Shown: piece after piece, positions 54,721-64,000 of the stretch
How positions within the stretch are numbered: position 1 is the stretch's first letter
Layout: the number at the start of each line of letters is the position of its first letter
Assembly (NCBI GenBank): GCA_030063045.1
Contig: JAQSEB010000023.1
Span: forward strand, 744,001 to 808,000
Direction of reading: 5' to 3'
Origin: Pratylenchus scribneri
Taxonomy: Eukaryota; Nematoda; Chromadorea; Rhabditida; Pratylenchidae
Length of the DNA stretch: 64,000 nt
Notes under the pieces: generated by a model
Told to the model about the DNA's origin: nothing
Databases searched by the model: none
Seen by the model: only the letters and a program-made list of their open reading frames with translations
Translations under genes and position numbers: made by a program

Positions 54721-57700
54721 TTAAACTGCGCTTGTGGATGCAATTGAACAATCATTGTTGCCAAGCAATCTGAATTGGCCAATTTTAGAGGATAATATGG
54801 GTGTAGAATATACCTTTTCGTCTTTGCCCTTCTATTTTTGAACCAAATTTTCACATTATGTGTGCTGATTGGTGGATAATTCTGCCTGTAGGCCATGGAA
54901 TTCAGATAATCCGTATACTGAAAAGGTGAATTGAAATAGGGTATTGTCAGAAAAAAAACATGTGAAAATGACGAAAAGATTGTGGTTCAATGGTTTGTCT
55001 CTCTTAGACCCCTAAACAATATACGCAAAATTGGATCAAGACGCATTGAATTGTATATAATTTGTTATGGTTTGGTCAACAATTAAAGGGTATTAAACGG
55101 TTTAAACCCATTTTGGTTTAATGGTTCAAAACTAAGTTAGAATTGATTAAACCCAAGCCAAAAACGTAACCAAAAGATATGCCTCGATGTCTATTGATTT
55201 GGTAAAAGGCTTGGGGGTTTAAGACAAACCATTGAACCGTTATATCTTTTGGCCATTTTCACTATTTCCCAAATAAAATAGGTTTTTTGGTTTTGACACT
55301 TGCCTGTTCAATTTGAAGCCATCCCGGGTGCGGATTCTCCTCAAACCAGCGTTCCAAAATGGGCTAAAAAGATTATTTTAAATCCCAAATCATAAAAATG
55401 TGTTCCAACCAATTCGCTGAGCGGATCGAACATCAATCTGGATCTACTGGATTGACTGCTGCCATTGCCATTATTCTGCCCATTTTGACTCCCATTTGTG
55501 CCACCGCCATTCACATTGTGGTTGGAAGGAGAGGAAAAGCCGGCCTCCAATTTGATGTTGATTCCGGCACAATTTGCCTCTTCCCTATTCAAAGTCATCA
55601 ACGAATTGGACGAAGGCGATGATTTCAACAATGATGGGCCGGAGGTGGAATTCGGCCTTCCTCCAAATGGATTGGATGATTGAGGAGGCTGCGGGGTTGC
55701 CGGCGATACTCCTAGAAAATATTAATGTAGAGTTCGGTACTTAGAGTTTTCCGGGTTCAGATTCAGATAGAAATGAATGATTCCCCTTATGGATGATTAG
55801 GATTACGGATAGATGAGATGATAATGATAACCTAAATCCCTGAATGACCCTAACCCTGTACCGGATGACCCATCTTGGTTACCGTTAACTTTCCCCAGTT
55901 GACTCAGAAATTTGCGTACTGATAATGAAAACCGACAGGTACTAATAAAACCTTATAAGTAAATTTTACCCAATCCTTGCTGTTGCTGCTGTTGTAATTG
56001 ACTGGCCATTGCCAATTGATTCATCAAATGCAATTGACTTTGTGTGGGCATCAATGTTTGGAAGGCGGCTGCTGCAGCGGCGGCGGCTGCCGACATCACC
56101 GGTGGTTGCGATTGTTGATTGTGTCCACTTTGATGGAGCAATTGTGAAAAGTTCAGCGCAGATTGGGCCACATTTTGTTGCAAATTTTCGTGTTGACCGG
56201 ATTCATCTTGTTCTCGGCCTTCATCCATTGTATCATTATTATTCCTTTCCCCATTCAATGTTATTGTTGTGTTTGATGTTGCCTCTGGCGGTCCATTTTG
56301 TTGTTGTTGAACATCCATGAACAATTCATCCGGGGAACATGCAATTGAATCCTGAAGGCAAAATAGATAAATAAAATATAAAGAAATAGAATAGATCTGC
56401 TGGTCAAGACGCATCAATTGATTATGTTTTGGTTTGGGTTTAACCAATTCTAACTTAGTCTTGAACCATTAAAGCAAATTGGTTTAAACCGTTTAATACC
56501 CTTTAATTGTTGACCAAACCAAAATGGGTTTAAACCGTTTAATACCCTTTAATTGTTGACCAAACCAAAATGGGTTTAAACCGTTTAATACCCTTTAATT
56601 GTTGACCAAACCAAAATTGGTTTAAACCGTTTAATACCCTTTAATTGTTGACCAAACCAAAATGGGTTTAAACCGTTTAATACCCTTTAATTGTTGACCA
56701 AACCAAAATGGGTTTAAACCGTTTAATACCCTTTAATTGTTGACCAAACCAAAATGGGTTTAAACCGTTTAATACCCTTTAATTGCAGACCAAACCAAAA
56801 TTGGTTTAAACCGTTTAATACCCTTTAATTGCAGACCAAACCAAAATTGGTTTAAACCGTTTAATACCCTTTAATTGTTGACCAAACCATAACAAATTAT
56901 ATACCATTCAATACGTCTTGACCAGCTCTACACAATTTTGGGTATATTGTTTGTAAATTTAGGATAAACTCTCACTTAAACCATTCTAATTATTTTATTA
57001 TTTTAATGTTTTCTAACAAAAATATTTCCCTAAATAAAATAAAACCTACCCCGATTTCGCCAGCTCCTCCTCCACAACTTCCGCTTTCCTCGCTCATAAA
57101 ATCATTGCCTGTGGGCGATTCAGATCCACCGTCCATTCTCTTAAAAACGGTATTATGAATACAAAATGTTTTCCCCCATTCGCAGTTCGCACTCTATAAT
57201 TTAAATGTCCCAACTTATAGCCTTTAATAACTCATCAAAAACTGAACCGATTTTGGTAATTTTACAATCAAATTAAAGAGCTGATTTTTGGCTATCAAAT
57301 TATATCATTTTTATTAAAATTGTTTCAAAATTGATGGATTTATGGCCAAAAAAACATTGAAAATTTTGCTATTCCATAGTAAAGGTCATTTTAAATGTTT
57401 TTTGGAACAACTTTATCAATTCTGAACCAATTTAAATGAAATTAATATTATTTGATAGCCAAAAGTCTGAGCTTTAATTTGATACTAAAAACATTAAAAA
57501 TTGATTTAGTCCTTGATGAGTTATTATAAAAGGCGGCAAGTTGGTCTGCCATATTCTCCCCTACTCACATCCGAATGTTGCCCACTGCTGCTTTGTTGCC
57601 CCTCTTGTTGATGGCCATTTGTGCCATTTTCGGCCGGATTATGTCCATCAATGTTTGTTCCATCAAATTTGGAGCGAATATCCACGGGTGGACCATTGGC

Positions 57701-60700
57701 CAATGGAATTTGATGATGCGAATGATCGACCTTTTCGCCCATTCCAGCCAAAATTGTGGCAATTTTCTGTTGAATTTGTGCCGAATCCATGCTTCCATTG
57801 GCCAGGGCAGAGGCCAACGAATTCAATATGATCAAATTGTTTTGAGTTGGAGCACCGTTCACTGAAAATTTATCCGATTAATTGAAATGGATACTATTGA
57901 ATTTGCCGAAAATTGTTCATAATCTTTTTTCGGTAATATACCTATGGAATATCACGTCATTTTTCAGTATCTACATTTCAGTACCGGACCTTTCTTTTGG
58001 CTAAAGCTCAGTTTGATGAAACCAATTCAAGTAAAAGATATATCATTCGAAAGCTCTTAACGTCGTCTACAAAAGAGCTTAAACTTTCTTCCTAAAATTT
58101 GACTATATTATATTTAAAGGAATGTAAGGTTTTTAATTTGTATTCATTCGATTTTAATGGTCAAATTGTAGAGGACACTTTGGGCTTTAAAATGCTATAT
58201 CACATTCCCCTGATTGGTTATTGCCTCGCTGAACTATGGCCCTAAAAGAATGGCATAGGTAATGAAATCGTAGCTACTGAAATATTACCCACCTTAGACC
58301 GTATAATTAGGTCAACTCATATTGACTTCTTTATATTATCTACCATAAAATTAGGCTAAGCCAAGCTTGTTTATTTAAAATTCCTATGCTCCGAGCCCCG
58401 AATTCTAATCTTAATCTGACCCTTTACCTAACCCGGTACTTATTGTTTATCTGTGAACAGATTTTTCACCCTCAAAATCACCCCACATTTCCCCTAAAAT
58501 TGGCCATATGATTCTAAGCCCTAAACTTGTAACTTTTCATCGTTTTACAATAAAAAATGAAAAATAAAATCAAAATTTGAAAACATTTTTAAATTTACTG
58601 CCGGAATACCCTAATCCTAAACCCCCAACACCTTTTTATGGCCAAGTTATATGGCCATTATTTTGGAAGTTTTTCTGCCCATTAAAAATTTCCCCAATTT
58701 AAATCAATTAATTAATGAGTTAAAAAAAGCCACCATTTGTCGAGCCAGTCGCATTCAACGGCACCATTGCCAATGGCATTTTTTGCTGTTGTGCCAAAGA
58801 TGGTTGCCTCGAGGCATTTTGCCTCTGCGCCGTTCGTCGTTGATTGATGTGACTTTGTTGTTTGCCCGTCGATACGGTGACGTGTTCAGGATGTTCATGA
58901 AGTTGAGCAGTTTTTGGCGTGATGGATTCGGATCCGAACGGAACCAACGCTCCAGCCGTGGCAGCTCACTGACCGGACTGAATTTTGTGCTGGCGCATGG
59001 ACTTTTTCGGCTGTCCTCCTGCTGTGCGGCCATTTGTTCCAGCCATTCATTCACGGCCTCCGTCTGCTCCCGATTTGTCCATGTCGAACATTCTTGATCA
59101 CCTTGGATAACTTGCTGCAAAATTTCCTGCAAAAACAGAGACAAATTCATTCATTCTTTTCTGATTTGCCCTGGAGCAACCCAACTTGCCGCCATTAGAA
59201 ATAATTCATCAAGGACTTGGCCAATTTTGACAATTTTAGTATAGAATTAAAAGAGTAGACTTTTGGCTATTATATAATATTAATTTTATTTAAATTGGTT
59301 CAGAATTGATGAAGTTATGGCCAAAAAAAACATTTAAAATGACTTTTACTATGGATATTAGCCAAATTTGCAGTGATTTTTGGTCATAATTCCATTATTT
59401 TTGAACCAATTTAAATAAAATTTATATCATTCGATAGCCGAAAGTCTGCTCTTTAATTGGGTAACAAAAACACCAAAAATGATTTAGTTCTTGATGAGTA
59501 AACGGCGATAAGTTAGGACATATCCAGTTTTGCCCAATTTTCCCTCCCTCCTTGCCTTCACTTCCTGCCCATTTGAGGTGGTCAAAATTTGGGGCTGCTT
59601 TTCGATGGCAGTTTTCAACAATTTTTGCTTCAATTCCACCAAACATTGGCCATTCGGCTCGGATGAAGATCTATGGATAAAATTTTCGTGGAATATTCGA
59701 TATCTAAATGTTAAATTCAACCCAAAAATGTAAATTTGCTCAAATTTATTTCCATTTTCCATACAATATAAATAATCCACATTCTCCATTGCCCATATTT
59801 TGCTTTTGCCTCATCACATCGTAATCTAAAGTCCAATCCAATCCTTCCATTTTCCATTCCGCCAATCCCCCTCACCTATATTTCCCCAACTTTCTTATCA
59901 GCTAATTTTCGCCCCATTTTTCGTTGATGATCCCATTCATCCCCCAGTAGAATTTGGAGGGTATCATGCGACTCGACGAAAACATTTTTTATGAGCAAAA
60001 GGAGAATGTGGATTAATGAGTCTTTGAATAAAGAATGATTTTTGGATTGGTTTTTTCTGACGGTCGGGGACAATTGAGTATTGCCGATCGGGTACAGTGC
60101 CATTCTTTGGGTCTTGACTCTTGACTATAGCTAAATGAGGCAATAACCAATCAAGGGAAGTGAAATTTTTATTTGAAAGTTTAAATTTAAAGTATCCTTT
60201 TACAATTTGGTTTTTTAAATTTTATGATTTCGTACTTTAAGGAAAAACATAGCTATTTGTATTTTCTAATTGCAAGTTTTGATTTTGATTCTGTTTTGTG
60301 CGAAAACATGTGGTAATTTTCTTTCCGGAAAGGGATTGTAATTGTAATTGCACTTTTTATTCCGGAAAGGGAATGTAATTGTAATTGCACTTTTCTTTCC
60401 GGAATTGTAATTGCACTTTTCATTCAGGAATTGTAATTGCACTTTTCTTTCCGGAATTATAATTGCACTTTTCATTCCGGAATTGTAATTGCACTTTTCA
60501 TTCCGGAATTGTAATTGCACTTTTCTTTCCGGAATTGTAATTGCACTTTTCATTCCGAAATTGTAATTGCATTTTCATTCCGGATTTGTAATTGCACTTT
60601 TCATTCCGGAATTGTAATTGCACTTTTCATTCCGGAATTGTAATTGCACTTTTCATTCCGGAATTTTAATTGCACTTTTCATTCCTGAATTGTAATTGCA

Positions 60701-63700
60701 CTTTTCATTCCGGAATTGTAATTGCACTTTTCATTCCGGAATTGTAATTGCACTTTTCATTCCGGAATTGTAATTGCACTTTTCATTCCGGAATTGTAAT
60801 TGCACTTTTCTTTCCGGAATTGTAATTGCACTTTTCATTCAGGAATTGTAATTGCACTTTTCTTTCCGGAATTATAATTGCACTTTTCATTCCGGAATTG
60901 TAATTGCACTTTTCATTCCGGAATTGTAATTGCACTTTTCTTTCCGGAATTGTAATTGCACTTTTCATTCCGGAATTGTAATTGCACTTTTTCTTTCCGG
61001 AATTGTAATTGCACTTTTCTTTCCGGAATTGTAATTGCACTTTTCTTTCCGGAATTGTAATTGCACTTTTCTTTCCGGAAAGGGATTGTAATTGTAATTT
61101 TCTTTCCGGAAAAAGATTATTATAAGCTGCTTATTTTACAAATTGTTAAGTTTTCACAAAAATTAAGCCACTTTTTGGAGGATATTTAGAGCTTTACAAT
61201 GATATATTGCCTTCCCGAATTAAATATCGCCTCGTTGAGCTATGTCCAAAAGAATGACCAGCAGGTACCCAATTGTTCGGTTTCGGTTTTTCCCACCCAC
61301 CTTTTGGCCAAAATCTTCAGCGTAATGTGCGTGGAAATTTCACGGAACAAATTGATGACCAACTCCTCCGGATTGTCCGTAATCGTCTCGAATGAAATCG
61401 GCTTCCACCCGTTGATTTGGATTAAACCTGAAATAAAATGTTCAAATTTATCCACCAAAATATTTTCATTTTTCTCTCAATTTTTTCGATCCAATTCCCC
61501 CCATTCCATCAAAAGGCCAACCACCCGCTCTTCCATTCCAAATTCCTTCCATTCATTTTCATTGCCCATCAAAATATCCACATTCATTCCCTTTAAAACC
61601 AATCCAATCCGCACCGCTCAATCCCATCCCAATCCCTTTCATTCCTTCCTTTTGGTCCATAGCCTCATAAATATGCAAATCAGTGTCGGTTGGGCCACAA
61701 TATTTGTGATGAGATTGGGCCGATCAAGTCGGGGCTTGCAGGGTGGGTGGAAAGGAAATGGGGTTGGGGGATTGGGACAAGCAAATACGCAAAGGCGGCG
61801 GATCTGTGCGCCGAAAAGAGAGGAGGAGGCGGAATGTTGGGTCTTTGATGAGAAATATAAAAAGATCGAATTGATTCGAATAAGAAGAGCCAATTAAAAG
61901 CAAAAAGTGAAAGGGGATTGTACAGTGGATTCTGCTTGGACTCCATTCATTTGCTTAAGTTTTTGGCCAATAGCTCAATGAGGCAATAGCCATCTGGGAA
62001 GGCGATACACCATTTTAAAGCCCAAAGTTTCCTCTACAAAGTTGCCTATTTTAATTTAGGAACTAACCTTTCAAAAAGAAATATTTCTTTGAATGTAATA
62101 AGTATTCTCAAATTTTTAAGGATTTAAGGAAAAAGACGCTATTTCATAAATTATTCAAAATTTCAAAAAATTATTTAAGCCACTTTTTAGAGGACATCTA
62201 GAGCTTTTAAATGGCATATCGCCTTCCTAAATTGGTTGCTTCCTTGTTGGGCTATGGCCAAAAGAGCAGCCCCAGGGAATTCATTTGAACTGTAACCAAA
62301 TATTTTTTCCAATTCGGTTTTGCCAAAGGAAAGCTCACCGCTACCAATGATGTAGTGTTTTTGTGCGAGAAAGTCCCCAACGGCGGAACGAGGAAAGAGA
62401 AAGGGGTCCAAAGAAAATGGGATTTGCTCCGACCGGTATTTCTTCCCCCTTTTACTTTTGCCCAATTTCACCTTTGGCCCCTCAATTCCACACCTTTCTC
62501 GCCAATCTCCAAAATTCCCAAACACACAAAAATATATTAGATCCATCCCCCCCAGCCTCGACCCCATGATGAAGGCAAACCTGCTTTGCCCCCTTCCTCA
62601 TTTCTCAATCGGCCCATTCCCTCGGCCCCGCTGCTAAACACATCCACCAATCTCGCCGCCGCCCTTTTCTCGTTATCTCTCGATTCCTCCTCAAAGGGAT
62701 GCGGAGGGAAAGGCCAAATACAAGAGGGAATAGGGCCGATGGTTTTATTGCTCATCCCCTCTACTGTCCCGGCCCCAATCCGCCAGCCGAAGATGTACAA
62801 GAAATGAATGAATGAATGGACCCAACTGCCTCAAATACCATCTTCTTCTTGTGTGCTCTTCGATTGGTCCCAATTGGAAAATATATTAGGGAAAATGGAT
62901 GGATGGGATTGAGCAAGGGTGGCGGATGAAATGACGCGAAAGGTGCGCAAAAAACGGCGAAAAGAATTGATGGGCAAATTTGTGGGAAAGATGGCCGGGG
63001 ATTGGCAAGGTGGTCACAACATTTCCTTCCCATTTCCCCGCTGCCAAATCGTCCTAATCGGAAACCGTGCGCGCGGGGGAGGCCATTTTGTGTGGATGGA
63101 TGTGAATAATGTAAACGTATTCCGGTCTGGCACAACAACATAATCACGGAGGCAAACATCCCATCCATCCCATTCAATGTCCAATCCTCTCTCTTCCCCT
63201 GCCGTTTTCCCCCACATTCGGCCCATCTCCCCCTCAAAATCCATCGTCAATTTATCGCCAAAATGGACGATAAATAAACAATTTTTTTGGTGGTTTTGCC
63301 CTGTGCTTTGGGAGATTATTTGGATGGATTGGATTGAATGAGGCGAAATTGGATTGATTATTCATCGAAACTGAATGTTTTCAACTCTGGGCCGCTCTTT
63401 TAGCCATAGCTCAACAAGGAAGTAACCAATTCAGAAAGGCGATATGCTATTTCAAAGCCCTAAATGTCCTCTAAAAAGTGGCTTAACTAATTTTTAAAAT
63501 TGAAAACGATTTGTAGGAAAAGCGGCTTTTCCTTAAATCCTCAAAAAATTTGATTTTATTACACTCAAATACATCTAACTATTTTTTTTTAAAAATAGAA
63601 TTTCAGAAAATTTAAAATAGGCCAATATGTAAAGGATACTTTGGGCTTTCAAATAGTATATCGTCTTCCCTAATTGGCTATCGCCTCATTGAGCTATGGG

Positions 63701-63999
63701 CCAAAAGCCTAATCAAGTATTGTAAAGCCCCCTGCTTCTTGCTATTCATGTCTCAAATTGGCCCAGTGCCCACCTTTTGAATCCTGCACCAGCTGGGGCA
63801 ATCCAAGTGCGGCCAAAACTGTTTCAACCAATTGGGAAAGCATTGTTTGACCGCCAACAACGGCAAATGTGTCCACCAGCGGATTGCCATCGTGCGCACA
63901 TCCAAGGCAATGTTGCGAATGGACAGTCTCGACCATCACCCGAACCGGGAACATATCGCCCGCCATTTGTTGTTTTGGGATGTTTTTGATGAAGGCAAA
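54721..63999 (-). CDS. dve-1: DVE-1/SATB-type homeobox transcription factor (5' end beyond window)
   Basis: SATB/Dve proteins are chromatin-organising homeodomain factors; C. elegans DVE-1 acts in the mitochondrial unfolded protein response. The N-terminal ULD/CMP oligomerisation domain is split between the exon ending about 63776 ([20 protein letters not shown]) and 61427-61301 ([31 protein letters not shown]), as in SATB. Then 59670-59520, 59126-about 58727 (homeodomain 1: [17 protein letters not shown]), 57862-57568, about 57132-57050, about 56352-55971 (poly-Ala and poly-Gln), about 55712-55385, 55363-55304 and about 54920-54811 (homeodomain 2: [16 protein letters not shown], then [15 protein letters not shown]). 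A short last exon ends [15 protein letters not shown] at 54721. The reading frame is still open at 63999. Homeodomain 1 has a frame break (see findings). Confidence 0.85.
54985..55235. mobile_element. Family C element, 1 unit
   Basis: Reverse orientation: TATACGCAAAATTGGATCAA, one unit, GGTTCAAAACTAAGTTAGAA. dve-1 intron. Confidence 0.85.
56390..56965. mobile_element. Family C element, 9 units
   Basis: Nine GTTTAAACCGTTTAAT motifs at 46-bp steps from about 56483 to 56851, flanked by the standard arms (TTGAACCATTAAAGC; GACCAGCTCTACAC). Two late units carry TTGCAGACC in place of TTGTTGACC. dve-1 intron. Confidence 0.95.
57209..57544. mobile_element. MITE family A copy
   Basis: CCAACTTATAGCC at the left, AAGGCGGCAAGTTGG at the right, complementary arms. 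dve-1 intron. Confidence 0.92.
57970..58275. mobile_element. MITE family B copy
   Basis: TTTCAGTACCGGACCTTTCT at the left; TAGAGGACACTTTGGGCTTT and CCCTAAAAGAATGGCATAGG at the right. dve-1 intron. Confidence 0.85.
59181..59517. mobile_element. MITE family A copy abutting a splice donor
   Basis: CCAACTTGCCGCC at the left, AAACGGCGATAAGTTAGG at the right. The dve-1 donor GT (59519-59518) touches its right end. Confidence 0.9.
60075..61280. mobile_element. MITE family B copy carrying a satellite
   Basis: Left arm GAGTATTGCCGATCGGGTAC, GACTATAGCTAAATGAGGCA; right arm GCCACTTTTTGGAGGATATT, GAGCTATGTCCAAAAGAATG, GGTACCCAATTG. The satellite lies between them. Confidence 0.82.
60315..61112. repeat. 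26-bp satellite inside MITE B
   Basis: About 30 units of TTGTAATTGCACTTTTCATT / CCGGAA. An internal block (about 60400-60560) is repeated at about 60800-60960, including the same variants CATTCAGGAA and CCGGAATTATAATTG, showing segmental duplication in the array. Confidence 0.96.
61950..62275. mobile_element. MITE family B copy
   Basis: TTTGGCCAATAGCTCAATGA at the left; GGGCTATGGCCAAAAGAGCA at the right. First visible dve-1 intron (about 61428-63776). Confidence 0.86.
62276..63384. other. dve-1 intron interior
   Basis: Unusually GC-rich, C/T-biased stretch between two MITE B copies. No exon is needed here because the ULD halves on either side splice in frame. It could be an intronic enhancer or an element; nothing more can be said. 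Confidence 0.4.
63385..63720. mobile_element. MITE family B copy
   Basis: CTCTTTTAGCCATAGCTCAA at the left; GAGCTATGGGCCAAAAGCCT at the right. dve-1 intron, ending about 55 bp from the ULD exon. Confidence 0.87.
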
Positions 64000-64000
64000 A

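Noticed and set aside
61199..61897. 232-codon plus-strand frame
   Set aside because: It overlaps the dve-1 ULD exon on the opposite strand and has no recognisable domain.

Overview
This is eukaryotic DNA, almost certainly nematode. The genes have many small exons, AT-rich introns with TTTCAG/TTTTAG-type acceptors, and the best matches are animal proteins with known C. elegans counterparts: merlin, LET-23/EGFR, RPT-1, mitochondrial RNA polymerase and DVE-1/SATB. Intergenic gaps and introns are full of short non-autonomous transposons. I cannot name the species; a repeat-rich tylenchid-type nematode is only a guess. Exon ends given as 'about' were read by eye from splice signals.

Layout. 0.5-6.85 kb: merlin/NF2 (minus), with a 2.7 kb satellite in one intron. 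7.8-23.0 kb: a complete EGFR/LET-23 receptor tyrosine kinase (minus), its introns holding a tRNA-Ser, a Helitron, two satellites and many MITEs. 23.0-26.5 kb: intergenic, upstream of the receptor, with a duplicated block. 26.5-33.1 kb: an ankyrin-repeat plus SAM-like protein (minus). 34.1-35.4 kb: an unrecognised gene (minus). 36.0-39.4 kb: a BAR-like, possibly myristoylated protein followed 316 bp later by a LUC7-like splicing factor (both plus). 39.9-53.6 kb: four tightly packed minus-strand genes (rpt-1, ERGIC2, mitochondrial glutamate carrier, mitochondrial RNA polymerase) separated by 230-344 bp, which looks like a nematode operon. 54.7-64.0 kb: a DVE-1/SATB-type homeobox gene (minus) whose 5' end runs off the window.

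The most informative part is the mobile-element archaeology. Three MITE-like families recur: A, a ~335 bp fold-back element; B, a ~320 bp element with long inverted repeats; and C, an element carrying 1-9 copies of a 46-bp unit. They are nested with other elements. A 2,795-bp Helitron-like element (5' TC, 3' hairpin plus CTAG, A^T target) sits inside a family-A copy, and joining the flanks rebuilds the family-A consensus exactly. A 564-bp hAT-like element with an 8-bp target duplication sits inside a family-B copy. Two 26-bp satellite arrays sit in the middle of family-B copies and share a 12-bp core (GCAATTACAATT) with the 2.7 kb merlin-intron satellite. A tRNA-T-arm-bearing repeat, often in pairs, is confined to the LUC7/operon stretch.

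Functionally, let-23 and dve-1 are signalling/regulatory genes with large, repeat-loaded introns, while the housekeeping operon (proteasome, ER-Golgi trafficking, mitochondrial transport, mitochondrial transcription) is compact. The first homeodomain of dve-1 seems to have lost its recognition helix through a frameshifting deletion, and the LET-23 tail keeps three YxN sites and a C-terminal PDZ ligand.
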